NCBI GenBank assembly: GCA_020310875.1
Contig: CM035444.1
Span: forward strand, 25,107,772 to 25,171,771
DNA from: Ceratopteris richardii
Taxonomy: Eukaryota > Streptophyta > Polypodiopsida > Polypodiales > Pteridaceae
Reading direction: 5' to 3'
Length of the DNA: 64,000 nucleotides
Shown here piece by piece: positions 22,604-35,100 of the stretch (position 1 is its first letter; each line of letters starts with the position of its first letter). The notes below the pieces were generated by a model. It was given only the letters and a program-made list of their open reading frames with translations. It had not been told where the DNA came from and searched no databases. Both the position numbers and the translations under genes were made by a program.

Positions 22604-25600
22604 TCAATTGTCCTTGATTTCTTGCAAGCCAATCATCAACTTGAATCTACTTAACTTTGTACCATCAAGAGCTTTAGTCAACATGTCTGCACATTGCACA
22701 TCTGTAGAGACATAGGATATTAGAATATCCTTGCTCTTCTCCCTTACATAATGGTAGTGGACTTCAATATGCTTGGTTTTAGCATGGTATACCAGATTAG
22801 CTGCAAGATGTAGTGAGCTTGTGTTGTCACCAAAATTGTGAAGTGTTGAAGAATGAAGTTTAAGATCTATGTACAAAGACATTAACCACATGATTTCTTG
22901 AGTTGCATTAGCCAAACCTCTATATTGAGCTTCAGTAAAAGATAATGCCACGGTTAGTTGCTTCTTAGATGACCAAGAAATGATTTTTGAACTTGCAAAT
23001 GATATATACCCGGATGTGCTTCTTCTATCATCTCTAGATCCGTCCCAATCTGCATTTGAGTAGACTTTTTAGCTCAATATCTGAAGTAAATGAATAAAAC
23101 AAACCTTCATTCATGGTCCCCTTTAGGTACTTGAGGACTCTCTTGGCCGCTTCCATATGTGGTCTTCTTGGCTTATGCATAAACTGGCTCAATATGCTAA
23201 CACTATAGGATATATCCACCCTTGTGATTGTTGCATAGTTCAAACTTCCAACCAAGTTTTGATATCTTGTGATGTCTTCAACTGGCTCTCCTTCATAAGC
23301 ACTAAGCTTATGATTTTGCTCCATAGGTGTACCTGCACACTTGGTATTTTCCATCTTGAACTTGACGAGCATGTCATGCACATACTTCCTTTGTGTGATG
23401 TATATACCTGAACCTGTGTAGATTAACTCCAATCCAAGAAAATAAGTGAGTGGTTGGAGGTCACTTATTTTGAACTCCTCCTTCATTTGACTCTTTAATT
23501 GTTTGATTCCTTCAAGATCTTTGCCTATGATAATAATATCATCAACATACACACATAAATAGATCACTTCAGATCCATTCCTCTTTATGAACAAAGAGGT
23601 ATCCACCTTGGTAGCTTTGAATCCTTGGTCCTACAAATAAGTCACCAATCTGAAATTCCAAGCTACAAAGATTTCTTTAGTTTGCATAGATAGTTAGGAT
23701 GAAGTGCATCCTCATATCCAGGAGGTTGTGCCATCTACACTTCCTCAGAAATCCATCCATTCAAGAAAGCATTCTTTACATCAAGTTGATAGAGCTTCCA
23801 ATTTCTAGATGCAGCAAGACTAATGAGAACCCTAATTGTAGGCATTTTTGCAACAGGAGAGAAAGTCTCGTCATAATCAATACCATGGGTTTGAGCAAAC
23901 CCTTTAGCAAATAATCTTGCTTTGTATCTATTTATACTTCCATCTCGATTCCTCTTGATTTTGTATATCCATCGAGATCCAATTACCTTCATAGATGGCT
24001 TGTTAGGTACAAGTTCCCAAGTGTCATTCTCCTTCAAGGCTTCCATTTCTTTGTCCATTGCATCTCTCGAAGCTTTCTTGCTTTGTGCTTCTTCGAATGT
24101 GGTAGGTTCTTCATTGGTTGAATCCTTTGCAATGTAGATTGAGTGCTTGGTGGCCAAAGAAGTATCATAACCAAGCCTCTCTGGTTTCTTCTTCTCCCTT
24201 GAAGACCTTCTAAGTGGTTGATGTGAGCTCTCGGGTCCATATGTAGCATCCTGCATCTTTGCTTTACCTTTGTTCTTCCATAGCTTTAGTCTTTCCAAGT
24301 CTTCTAGGTCAATCTCTGAATCACTTTCTTCAATCTGCTTTGGCTCCTTTGGTTGAAGTGATGGACAATCCTCATCCAAGTCATAAGGCAGCTTTGCTTT
24401 CCTGTCGTCATCAAACCATGATTTGTTTTCATCAAAAATTACATCTCTACTCACAGAAAATCCTTTATTGAATACACACGTCTTTGCCTTGGGATCCAAT
24501 TTCCCTGTTACTTGAAAAGGAATGTGAGCATAGGCTAAGCATCCAAAGATTTTACAATGCTCTAGACTAGGTCTTCTTCCATTCCACACTTCATATGGAG
24601 TGGTTCCATCTAGTGACTTAGATGGAAGTCTATTTATGAGATATGTGGCTGTAGACACAACCTCTGCCCATAGGTAGTTTGGCAATCCCTTTTCATTGAG
24701 CATGGACCTTGCAACTTCGACAATAGCTCTATTTCTCCTCTTTGCTACACCATTGAGTTCGGGTGTATACCTTGTAGTGACTTTCCTTTTAATGCCTCTT
24801 TCATGCAAGAAGGCATCAAATTCAGAAGAGAAGTATTCTCCTCCACCATTTGATCCGAGTCTTTTCAAAGTCCTACCTGTTTGGTTTTCAACAAGAGCAA
24901 TATACTTCTTAAAGCATTTAAACACTTCATCCTTGTGCTTCATGAAAAACAGAATGGTCCACCTGCTACAATCATCTATGAAAGACACATAATATCTTGA
25001 GCCTGATATAGATTGCTTTTCTTGGACCCCACACATCCGTGTGCACTAGATCCAAAGGATTTTGATACATATATCCTTTCTTATTGAAACGTTGTCTATG
25101 AACCTTGCCGAGTTGACAAGCTTCACACTTATAAATCATGTGTTGCCTTGTGATATTAGGCAAACCAAGTACACTTTGGTCCCTACAAAATTTGTTTGAG
25201 TGTCCTCTCACCAATGTGAGCAAGCCTTTTGTGCCATATCGCCAACTCTTTTAGAATTTGAGATCCATAGCTAAACAAAGCTATGTTCTTTGTATCTTCC
25301 ACTTCAAAAGTGAAAAGCCTTCCTGTCTTTTCTCCTTTGGAAATCCTTCTAAAGCCTTGCCTTGGATCTTCAACATATGCTCCAAATCGGTTGAATCTAA
25401 CCTGCAATCCTTTTTCAACAATCTGTCCAACACTTATTAAATTTTTTGTAATTGTAGGGACATACAAGACTTTGCTTAAGAGGTTCATATTCCCATCTGA
25501 TGTCTTCACATTACCTATCTTCTCCATTGAGTGATTTGTGTCATCTCCTGTCTGCACTTCATGGTTGTTATGAGGATCTTCCAAATCAGAAAGTAAAGCC

Positions 25601-26728
25601 ACATTTCCTGCTACATGGTTTGGGCATCCCGAATCAATGTAAAATATGTGACCAGCATCCTTACCCTTCTTCACTGATAGATTCATAATCAATAATGAAT
25701 CTTTTCAAATTTCGTCCTCTGCATAGTTATTGTAATCTCTTCATCCTGTATTTCCACTTTGATAGTTGTTGTTGTTCTAATTGTTGTTGTAGTATTTGTT
25801 GTTGTAGCCTCCACTGTCTATGCCTCTATTTGATCCATAACCACCTCTATTGAATCCTCTTCCTCTTGAGTTCCTCGGGTTCCTAAAACATTCTTCAGTA
25901 GTATGATTAGATAAGCCACATATGTTGCAAGGTTGAGATGATTGGAATCTCCCCCTGCCTTGCTTTCCACCTCTGCCTCTTCCTCTAGCTCTTCCTCTAC
26001 CTGCAAAGTTTGCTTGGAAAGAGCTGCCTTCATCTTCATTCTTCCTATTCTTTGACTTGTCCTTGACCTTAGCTTTATCAAAATATAAGGCAGAAGTTTG
26101 ATTACCTCTTGAGGACTCACCACCTTTGCTAATCTTTGCTTCATGAGTGAAGAGTTGGCCCATGACGTGTTGAGGTCAGGTACATGCATATCCATGTATA
26201 AATCCATGGCTGTTGTGAATGACTCCCACTTGTCATCTACTTTGATTCCATTTATTTGTCTAATGATTTTCTCCTCTTGAATTACCTCTCCGATGCTTCC
26301 AAGTTGGTCGAAATCTCCTTCATCTTTGTGACATAATCAGTCACACTTTGCTTCGGGCTTTTCTTCATTGTTGTGAACTCCATCCACAATTGGTTCTTCC
26401 TTGCTCGAGTGTTGGAAGAGAAGAAAGAAGCAAGTGCATTCCAGGTCTCTCTTGATGTCTTGCATCACTTGACATGAGGTAAAAGAAAATCAGAGATTGA
26501 GTTTAGAATATAGGACCTTGCGAGTGCATCCTTCGAACACCAATTTGAAAGTCCTTCCACTTCTTCATGTGATGGTTTCTCGTTGTTCCTCGTGGTTGGC
26601 ATTGCTTCATCTCTAGATATGAATCCATATAGATTCCTCCCTTGAAGGTAAGCCTACATCCTTAGAGACCATGTTGGGTAGTTGTTTCGATCAAATTTTT
26701 CAATTGTTGATGGAAATCCATCTCCCAT
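22604..26728 (-). pseudogene. Copia C gag-pol, nearly complete but frameshifted
   Basis: Gag starts at the ATG at 26728 ('MGDGFPS'). The CCHC knuckle CNICGLSNHTTEEC lies near 25930. Protease has the active-site 'YIDSGCPNH' at about 25640. The pre-integrase segment 'WHKRLAHIGERTLKQI' precedes the integrase zinc site 'CEACQLGKVHRQRF' (25130). An intact 433-codon stretch (25036-23735) covers the integrase core and C-terminus through the RT N-terminus. RT has an intact catalytic 'YVDD' (about 23550), and RNase H ends with 'ADMLTKALDGTKL' and a stop at 22604. Several frameshifts, including those between RT blocks and around 22951-23034, and a few stops prevent one continuous polyprotein. The gene is inactive but still fully readable. 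Confidence 0.92.
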
Positions 26729-26741
26729 GTTGCTTGACTAT

Positions 26742-26753
26742 GCTCTGATACCA
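26742..26753 (-). other. Primer-binding site of Copia C
   Basis: The minus strand is TGGTATCAGAGC, a perfect match to the plant initiator tRNA-Met site. One base separates it from the 5' LTR. Confidence 0.92.
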
Positions 26754-26754
26754 C

Positions 26755-27833
26755 TGTGAAGAGAGATGGTGGATGCAATCCGAAGATGAGTTGGTGCTGC
26801 TACAACCGGCTTCACACCAGCCAACTGAGACTTCAGAGTTGATTAGTAGACCCTTTGAGCTTCCTAAATCCACCAAAATATCAGCCAAGTACTTTGGAAC
26901 ATGTATCTCAAACGTTTCACTCAAGACAGACTAGTTGCAAGATGACTCGCTTCCAAAACTTGCTATTTTTGTACATACACCTGCTAAAACAAATGAACAT
27001 TGCTCTCAACTTGGTAGGAAATAGAAAAATTCTTTTTGGACATAGCAAATAGACTTAGGTAGCTTGCTATTCCAAGTTAAAACACTTCAAATGATAAACT
27101 GAGCACTGAGAAAAACTTTTAACAAGATCTGGATCATGCCCACCATTCTCGGGGCTCTGCACAGATAGACCAGTGAGCCGTAAAATGAATATTTCTCCCA
27201 GGATACAAATGCAATGACCATGAAAATTTATAGTAGGCACTAGACTTTAAGAGCTATCCAACACACATTAAAACACTGAAAATGGATGAGTATAGCGCGA
27301 GTTATGAGCTTCTGAAGTTACTGCTCTGAGTGAGTATAGCAGAGAACAAAATAGAGAAGTAGATAATGATAAATGTATAGATTCACATATGATTACAACC
27401 ACATTGGCAATGAATATTTGCACAATGGGAGTAGAATTATAGAGCTATGGAGTAAGCTCTTCAATCTCTACAAAATGACATGAAGTGGTCACGTACAAGG
27501 CTTGCTAATTGCCTCTTCCTTCTTGCTCTTTTTATAGCTACTCTTGGAGGGAGTTTTGAATTCGAATTCGAATGGTCCCACCTAAAAGTGATCCCCAAAG
27601 TTAGGAATTATTCCCTCAGCTCACTAATTCGTGGTTTTAGGCAGTTAGAGCCACGAGTTTGCTTTTTACATCATGGATGAGGTAAGCCATTCTTTTCCTT
27701 TTTCTTTTTCACAATTACAAGAGATAAAATGTACTCTTTTACAAGAGGTGTTCACATGACTACACATGTGACTTACAAATTATCACAATATCAAGCATAT
27801 AAAGCATGTAGGCTTGGGTAAAATGCACCAACA
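26755..27833 (-). repeat. 5' LTR of Copia C
   Basis: 1,079 bp, same ends as the 3' LTR. Confidence 0.95.
27528..27540 (-). promoter_or_regulatory. TATA box in 5' LTR of Copia C
   Basis: The minus strand reads CTATAAAAAGAGC about 295 bases into the LTR. It would drive the element RNA. Confidence 0.6.
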
Positions 27834-27870
27834 TAAAAGGCCCATGCAAGGCTCATGTTTTCGCCTAATG
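27834..27870 (-). repeat. Right terminal inverted repeat of element M
   Basis: Starts TAAAAGGCCCATG, the exact reverse complement of the left core. Its first five bases double as the right target duplication of Copia C. Confidence 0.65.
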
Positions 27871-28398
27871 CACTTTCACTCTAAACATAATAGCTTAGAG
27901 AAAACACAGAGATAGATCCTGAGATTCAAACCAACTTTAGAAGATTATAGTATCCATCCAGAAAGAGTAAATTCATAGAAAATTAGTTCCTACAATAGGA
28001 TAGATAAGGAATACAATTTAGAGAAATTGAAACTAGTCACTACATACGTAGGTAGTGAGATATCAAAGCCTAGGATGGAAGCAAGTAGGGGGTTTCTTAA
28101 GCTAAAGGCTCACTTGCTGGACTTTAAGAATCTAAGGAAACTCCAATACATGAAGGAAATACATGGGATCACACAAAAGTTCATGATCCAAGCCTAATAT
28201 ATACAAAGCAAGTAGGCTCCTACTATCTATGAACCATTCCTAAAAATGATCCTCCTGAATTAGAGGACTTGATTGGAATGATTTGGGAAGGAATGATGCC
28301 TTTTGGTGAGATCTCATGACTTGATGCCTTCATATATTGGTCCACTTGTAAAAATTAGTTTCCCCATGAATTTGTATTTTGAAGCTTGAATTTTAACA
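27871..28398 (-). repeat. 5' LTR of Copia B, outer part
   Basis: Aligns base for base with 14205-14750 of the 3' LTR and ends with the same TTTTAACA terminus. Proves that element B once had an uninterrupted 5' LTR. Confidence 0.85.
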
Positions 28399-28930
28399 TA
28401 TACTACTAACTAACACATTTCATTAGCGTCTTTCTCATGATTTTAATGGAAAACGTTTTTGTGCCATATGCATTAATTTTAGAGTTGTCTCCATCCCAAT
28501 CTCCAATCGACATTGTACCCCCTACATATGTTTAAGCCCCCAATGAAGCTCGTCACTCCATGAAGCACTACATTTACCATAATGAAAAGGATGGAATCTA
28601 CATCATTTTGTGGAACCTCAAACACTAGTAGAGAGTGTGCAAAAAAGAAACAAAAAAAACGAAGAAATATATACCTAGATTACACACCAGCTAAGCACAA
28701 GGGAGGAATGAGATACATGCATCCAAAAAATAAGTACAAAGTAAGTAAAAATATGGTTAACTAGTTTGTAAGAATATGTGGATACTATGGATATTTTGCT
28801 CCAGGTTTGGTTTCTACTTTAACTTTAGCTTTTGTACTCTCTCTCTCTATGAATATTGATCCCATTCAATGTTTCTACCAGTATGCATGCATGATGTGTA
28901 CATGATGATGTCTTGGATGATTGTTCATAG
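28399..28930. other. Unassigned sequence right of Copia B
   Basis: No recognisable gene. A 60-codon basic open frame (28582-28764) has no family motif. May include the leader of Copia fragment I. Confidence 0.35.
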
Positions 28931-30791
28931 GATGCTTTGTACAACTTTCCTAACTTGCATTGATGGAGGCAATTGGAGAGCACCAAAGATATGCTACCTA
29001 GTGTAGAAGAAATTTTTTACTATAGATACTCAATTCGATGAGAAGAAGGGACTTTCTAATCAAGATTTTGATCCAAATCTACTAAACAAAAATGAGGCTC
29101 ATGTTGCTTACATCGGAAAACAATTGGAGAGAGAGCATATGACTAAAGAAGATTATATGGATAGATGTTGAAAAAGATTAAATATATGAAGGAGGAATTG
29201 ATTTCTACCGATGAAATGTTGCTAGATAATTCACTTGTGTAGAATGCTCCTAATGGTCTTTGAGATTCATATCAAAGTTCAAGAAATCCAAATGCCTTGA
29301 AATTTGAGGAGTTAGTCCTTGTTTTGTTGCAAGAAGATCGGTCCATGAAAAATAGGTCAATTATGTGTGTTGCTGATCAAGCTTTCTTAGCTTGTCAAGA
29401 GGGAAAAGGTAAATGGAGCTCATCTACTAGTAAGCAAAAACCTGCTAATGTTCCACAATTGAAGAATAGTCAAAGGTGATGAGAAAAGGAAAAAGTACAA
29501 ATAGTTTTGAAAGTACTATAAGGAAAATGGTCATGTCATAAAGATTTGTCCTCAACTGATTACAAAAGAGGCAAAGAAGAAAGAGGCTAAAATGGTTGCT
29601 ATAGAGGCCTCTATACCTAACACAAATTCTAATAATCTTATTCATAGTGAAGAATGGTAAGTTAATATCATTTGCAGTAACGATCCATCTTCTATTGAGC
29701 ACTGTATGTCAACAATATGCTCAGACGTTTGGTACTTTGATAATGGTGCAACTAAACATATTACCTCAAAGAATAGTTTGTTCATTTCACTTGAGCCTAC
29801 CCCTATAGAGAATAGTGCCACATATGCTAGCAACTCCTCTTATCCTGTAATGGGAGCTGGAAAGATCATTCTAAATATTCTTGATGAAGTTTGTTCACAT
29901 TATCAGATGCCTTAAATGTGCCAGAGATCAAGAAAAATATGGTTATTAGTGTTAACATTAGCTAAGATTATCTTGGTTATCAAATTCATTGATCAAAAAT
30001 ACAAAAATCATGATCTCTTGAATGGTGATATTATTATCACTTCTACCATTTTATGTCTTGGATTGTATAAGCTCATGAACTATGCAAAATCTACGAATGA
30101 TTTAGCATGTGTAGTTCATGATTCTCAAGCTATCTCAAATGCAAAGCTTTGGCATTCATGCTTTAGTCATCTAATTTTTGCTAGTTTTGTTTGCTTATAG
30201 AAAGCTGAAATGGTGTCCCCTCTACCAAAACTTGAGGCATCCTATAAACATGTCTATGAAGGATGTATTTTAGGCAAAATGCAGCGTTCCTCCTTTCCAA
30301 AAGATGGTTCAATAAGAGATGCACATAAATTGAATTTTGTTTATTGTGATGTATATGGTCCCATGTAGACATCTTCATTTGGGAATTACTTATACTTTGT
30401 GACTCGCATTGATGAAATTTCTAAGCATGCATGGGTTTATCCATTAAAAATAAATGCCAATATGTTTATGTGGTTTAAATAGTTCCTAGTTTTGGCTGAA
30501 AAATCTATCCACAAGCATAATGAGCACCCATCTTTCTAATCAAGGATATGTCTTCAAAGTTTAGTGCATTTCTTGCTAAGCTTGGGATAAAACATAAGTG
30601 TATAGCACCATTTACACCTCAAAAAATGGATTTTCTAAACTTAAGAACATGTCTCTCATGGAAATGGCAAGGTGTATGATCAAAAGTCAAGCTTTACCAG
30701 ATAGCTTCTAGGTTGAGGTTGTTATGTGTGCAAGATATGTAGTTTACAGTTTTCTTAACAAATCATTTCAATCTATCTACAAGAGAATGAC
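28930..30791 (+). pseudogene. Copia fragment I: gag, protease, integrase (A/E family)
   Basis: The plus strand reads a Gag C-terminal part (about 29170-29480). A zinc knuckle follows in which 'GHVIKIC' survives but the first cysteines are lost (about 29520). The protease-like 'WYFDNGATKHITS' (29731) has DNG in place of DSG. The pre-integrase 'LWHSCFSHL' (about 30150) and the integrase core 'GNYLYFVTRIDEISKHAWVYPL' region (about 30380-30760) follow. The integrase aligns closely with that of element E ('MIKSQALPDSF' against 'MIKSRALSHSF'). Several stops. The reading ends at the SINE-like insertion at 30792; the matching RT lies at 36520-37557 (fragment H). Confidence 0.8.
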
Positions 30792-31092
30792 AATTATGAC
30801 CACCACCTTGTCCTAGAGAGATGACTCTCCTCCCAACCATATGCCTCTATATATAGCTCTCTCCAAGCGATCGCCTTCTAGGGCAGGTGGATTCTAACCC
30901 CATGTGTCGGCCATGTAACTGCATGTGCACCAAGTGTTCGAGTTAACTCGAGTTAACTCAAGTGGATGCCTCTAGAGGAGTCTATATCTCTTTGGGTAAA
31001 AGACTCTCCCCATGTATCCCATGGGGGTTGAAACCAGACCTCCTCCTTCACACTGTTAAGACTTAACCGCTAAGCTAAGTGAATCACTTGTT
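30792..31092 (-). mobile_element. tRNA-derived SINE-like insertion
   Basis: On the minus strand the head has an A box TAGCTTAGCGG and a B-box-like GGTTTCAACCCC, the internal polymerase III promoter of tRNA-derived SINEs. Flanks TACAAGAGAATGAC (30778-30791) and TACAAGAGCACATGAC (31093-31108) look like an imperfect target duplication, giving a body of about 301 bp. A poly(A) tail is not seen. The head recurs on the plus strand at 42547-42640. It interrupts Copia fragment I. Confidence 0.6.
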
Positions 31093-31108
31093 TACAAGAG
31101 CACATGAC

Positions 31109-31486
31109 ATGCTACATAATTCTTGTCCAAAGATCTTTGGTCATACACATGGGTGACCAAACAGTGTTCAATTTCATATCTGTCTAAATCGGTTGGACCC
31201 TTAAATCCTAGAATTACTTTATTAATTTCTTCCTTGGAAAAATATTTTTGTCCTCGAAAATAGAGCTACCTAGCCTCATGTTCTAAAACCAGAAGAACAT
31301 GTTCATGTTCTAAAACTAGAATAACATGTCTCGTCTGTGTGGTGGGATCCCCTGCCAAATGATTAAAAACACCATCTAGTTTTGCACTTTGCTAAATTGG
31401 TTAAAGTACAAAGTAGTGAATGAATAATAAAGGTGGCTCTAAAAATATCCCTACCCAATTCACTTGTTTCTCGATGTGAGATCTAT
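31109..31486. other. Unassigned stretch between the SINE-like insertion and Copia G
   Basis: No domain recognised. By position it could be the degraded integrase C-terminus of fragment I, but I could not confirm any motif. Confidence 0.3.
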
Positions 31487-32084
31487 GGTTGTTGAGCTTC
31501 ATAATCAATGAATCAATCAATCACCTAAAAGTAGATCAAACTATACCTTCACTTTTCTTAGATTGTAGGAAAGTGAATTGATTCTCTTCAACAACCTATC
31601 CTACCTTCATTTGAATTAAAAATCCACTTATAGAATTTGTGAAGCACTTCAAGAGTCTATATAAAGACTTTAAATCACTTTTACATTACATAGAAGCAAT
31701 ATACATACACTTGTGGCCATCATCGTCTTGATGCTTTAATTATCTGAATCATCTTCTTCAACAATAGTAAACTTGCAAAGGCTACTGCTCTCTCTAAAAA
31801 ACTCCAAACCTGATGCATAAGTTTTCAATGGAAATTTATTAGTGTCTTGTTTATGTGTAAACATTTTCAAAGCATTTGGTTTAGTAGATTGGGTGCAATC
31901 TCAGTTTTTGTGTCTCGGGCTCTATCTCTGTGCATCCCTGATTAGGTACTACTGTTGAGTGTCAAGTTCACTCCAAAAGTATATTTTGATTATTTCTTGT
32001 ACTCTTCTGCATTATATTCACTCAAACCTATGTGGCTTTGCAACTCAATTTTTTACCTCCTACAAGCTTGTCCAAGTTCTTTCA
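31487..32084 (+). repeat. 5' LTR remnant of Copia G
   Basis: Aligns with 36076-36495 of the 3' LTR and continues to the TTCA end before the primer-binding site. The first ~220 bases of the LTR are missing. TATA-like TATATAAAG at 31658-31666 (TATACAAAG in the 3' copy). Confidence 0.85.
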
Positions 32085-32085
32085 G

Positions 32086-32097
32086 TGGTATCAGATC
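32086..32097 (+). other. Primer-binding site of Copia G
   Basis: TGGTATCAGATC, matching the tRNA-Met site in the first ten bases. Confidence 0.8.
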
Positions 32098-32106
32098 TGG
32101 ATCAAG

Positions 32107-35100
32107 ATGGGTGATGGCTTTCCCTCAATGATTGAGGAGCTTGATAGACACAACTATGTGGCTTGGAAAAAAATTGAGGCCTATTTGCAAGGTAGAAATC
32201 TTTATGGAATTGTAGCAAGTGATGAAGTTATGCCTACTCCAAGATCCAGAGGAGGAACTACACAAGAGGAGACAGATAAGCTCACATAGCATAAAGGAAG
32301 GTAACTCCTATCATGGTAATTCAACTAGACTTGCTCTAGATGCAGATAAGAAGGATAAGAAGCTGAAAGGCATGAAGAAGGAAGAAGATGAAGAGAAGAC
32401 TTCCCAAGCCATCTTTGTAGGCAAGAGCAAGTGGAAAGGGAAGAAGAAAGGACCAAAGCATTATAAGAACAAAGGTTCAACCTTGTGCCATCTATGATAA
32501 GACCAAGCACACCACTCAGAATTGCTAGTTCAATGGGAAGACCCAAAAAGGAAGTGGAAGAGGTGGATATGGCAGCAATAGAGGCTAAGGTTGACACAAC
32601 TTCAACAATAACAATAGAGGCCATAATAGAAGGGACTAAAACAATTATTATGAAGATCAATTACATAAAGACTCATTGCTTCTAATGAATCTAAGCCACA
32701 AAGAAGGTAAAGAAGATGATCATTTGTTCTACATTGATTCAGGATGTTCAAATCATGTTGCAAGCAACACTGCTCTTCTATCTGACTTTGAAAGTCCAAA
32801 GTAGAGACATGAAGTACAAAAAAGGGATGATACTAAGCACAACATGGAGAAGATTGGTAATGTCAAAGCTTCCAATGGTAGGACAAACATTCTAAGTAAG
32901 GTTCTCTATGTACCCACTATCACTAAAAACCTAATAAGTGCAGGTCAAATATTTCAAAAAGGCTTGCAAGTTAGGTTCACCCAACATAGAGCTTTTATGG
33001 AAGATCCATGTCAAGGCTTCAAGAAGATAGCCAGAGCTGAGAAGCTTGGTAGGTTCTTTACTTTTTAAGGGGGAGAATCCAAGAACATAGCTCTATTCAC
33101 TTTTGGGTCTCAAACCCTAAGTGAACTTGAAGTGTGGCATAAGAGACTTGCTCATGTGAATGAAAGAACCTTGAAAGATATATGCAGGGATCAAAGAGTT
33201 CTAGGACTGCCAAACATATGAAAGCAACACATGATCAACATATGTGATGCATGCTAGATTGGGAAGCCACAAAGACAACCATTCAACCACGAAGGCTACA
33301 TCCACAACAACTTATTGGACTTAATACATACAGATGTATGGGGGCCAAGTCAAGAACCTTCATTGGCAGGATAAAGGTATTATGTCTCATTTATTGATGA
33401 CCATAGTAGATGGACTATTCTGTACTTTATCAAAAGTAAGAATGAAGTGTTTGATCGTTTTAGAAAGTATCTAGCACATGTGGGGAATCATATAGTTAGA
33501 TCACTAAAGAAGCTCAGATCTGATGGAGGGGGAGAATACTTCTCCAAAGAGTTTGATAAGTTCTTATAGGATAAAGGTATCAAAGGGGAAGTGACTACAA
33601 TGTATTCTCTTCAACTGAATGGAATTGTAGAGAGGAGAAACAAGACATCGGTTGGATCAGTCAAAACAATGCTTGAAGAGAAGAGGTGGCCAATTTATCT
33701 ATGGGCAGAGGCTATTTCAACTACTATACACCTTGTTAATAGACTACCATCCAAATCACTTTAAGGTCTGACTCCTTACAAAGCACGACATGGAAGAAAA
33801 CCTAGTCTTGGACAATGCAAGGTGTTTGGTTGTTTAACTTATGTTCATGTACCATCACAAATAAGAGGTAAGCTAGATGAAAGGGCAACAAAGGGATTGT
33901 TTATTGGGTATGACTCAACTCAGATGGGTTATAGGTTCTATAATCCTTCAACCAAGAAATTGACTACAAGTAGGGATATTGTGTTCAAAGAACACATGTC
34001 TTAATATGATGAAGACAAACAAAAGGTAACTCTACCATATGATCTTGATTTTGATTCTCATCAATTAGGAAGCAATCATGATACATAGGTCTAGGATCCA
34101 AGAAGTGATACAGATGATGACCAAGATGAAAGGAAAAAGGATTACAAGCTATGGACGTCAAGAGGCAAAACAAAGATGCAAGAGTGTGGAGAATGCTCAA
34201 AGCAAGCACCTAGAAGGCCAACAAGGGAGAAGAAACAACCAGAAAGGTATGTATATGATTCCACATTTGTTACAAAGCATTCAATCTACTTGGCAAAAAA
34301 CTCAATTTCAAAAGAACCCTCAACCTATGAAGAGGCAAAGGGAAACCCTAATTGGGAAAATTCCATGAGAGAAGAAATAGATGCATTGAAGGAGATTGGG
34401 ATTTGGTTCGAATGTCACCCAATCAAAAGGTAATTGGTTGTAGATGGGTATATAAGGTTAAAAAAAATTCACATGGTTCATTTTGTAGGTACAGTTACCA
34501 CAGGATGCTCACAAACTCATGGTATAGACTATGAGGAAACATTATTACTAGTGGCAAAGATGACTACAATCAGAACATTGATAAGTGTAGCTTCTACAAG
34601 AAATTGGAGACTCCTCCAACTTGATGTGAAAAATGCATTTCTAAATGGTTGGATAAGTGAATAGGTATACATGTCACAACCACCAAGGTTTGAAATCCCT
34701 AATCATAAATCTTATGTTTGTAGAAGTAAGAAAGCACTACATGGATTGAAACAAGCTTCTAGAGCTTGGAATTATAAGTTGGTTACATACCTTCAAGATC
34801 AAGGATTCAAACCTAGCAATTCAGATCCTTCTATATTCATCAAAAGGGATCACGATGAGGTTATCTATCTATGTGTACATTTAGATGATATTACTGTGAT
34901 AGATGATGATCTAAATGACATTCAAAGGATCAAGACACACATGTAAGAAGAGTTCAAAATGAGTGATTTAGGTGAGCTCACATTCTTTTTAGGTGTGTAG
35001 GTCATATACATAGATGAAGGATTGTATTTGACTTAGAGGAGATACATTCAGGATCTACTTATTAAGTTCAAGATGGAGAACACCAAACCTATAGGTACAC

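Larger units (their letters stand above)
21481..27833 (-). mobile_element. Complete Copia element C
   Basis: 6,353 bp with LTRs at 21481-22561 (1,081 bp) and 26755-27833 (1,079 bp). It has a canonical primer-binding site, a polypurine tract and all pol domains in order on the minus strand. A perfect 5-bp target duplication TAAAA lies at 21476-21480 and 27834-27838. In the first ~290 aligned bases the LTRs differ at roughly 7 percent. It is the best preserved element in the window and it sits inside element M. It belongs to the same lineage as F, G and the solo LTR. Confidence 0.95.
20722..27870. mobile_element. Terminal-inverted-repeat DNA element M (split by Copia C)
   Basis: The 5' LTR of element B is interrupted by sequence absent from its 3' LTR. 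The two edges of this extra sequence are inverted repeats. The left edge is 20722-20758 and the right edge 27834-27870, with 29 of 37 positions pairing, including an unbroken 13-bp core CATGGGCCTTTTA at 20746-20758 paired with 27834-27846. Without Copia C and one TAAAA, the element is about 790 bp and has no open frame worth noting, so it is a non-autonomous (MITE-like) DNA transposon. The target duplication is unclear; the immediate flanks share only CAC. Superfamily unassigned. Confidence 0.65.
13945..28398 (-). mobile_element. Copia element B with three nested insertions
   Basis: The 3' LTR is 13945-14750. The decayed gag-pol runs on the minus strand from about 20240 to 14900. A tRNA-Met primer-binding site lies at 20458-20469, and the 5' LTR is split into 20471-20721 and 27871-28398. 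Without its passengers the element is about 7.4 kb. Inserted later were a solo LTR (16924-18195) in the integrase region and, in the 5' LTR, inverted-repeat element M, which itself contains Copia C. Flanking bases TATGC (left) and TATAC (right) are a possible 5-bp target duplication with one mismatch. Confidence 0.85.

Noticed and set aside
26700..26924. Open frame in the LTR of Copia C, repeated in the 3' LTR at 21465-21650
   Set aside because: Same LTR sequence twice; no known protein is encoded in Copia LTRs, and the frame is short.
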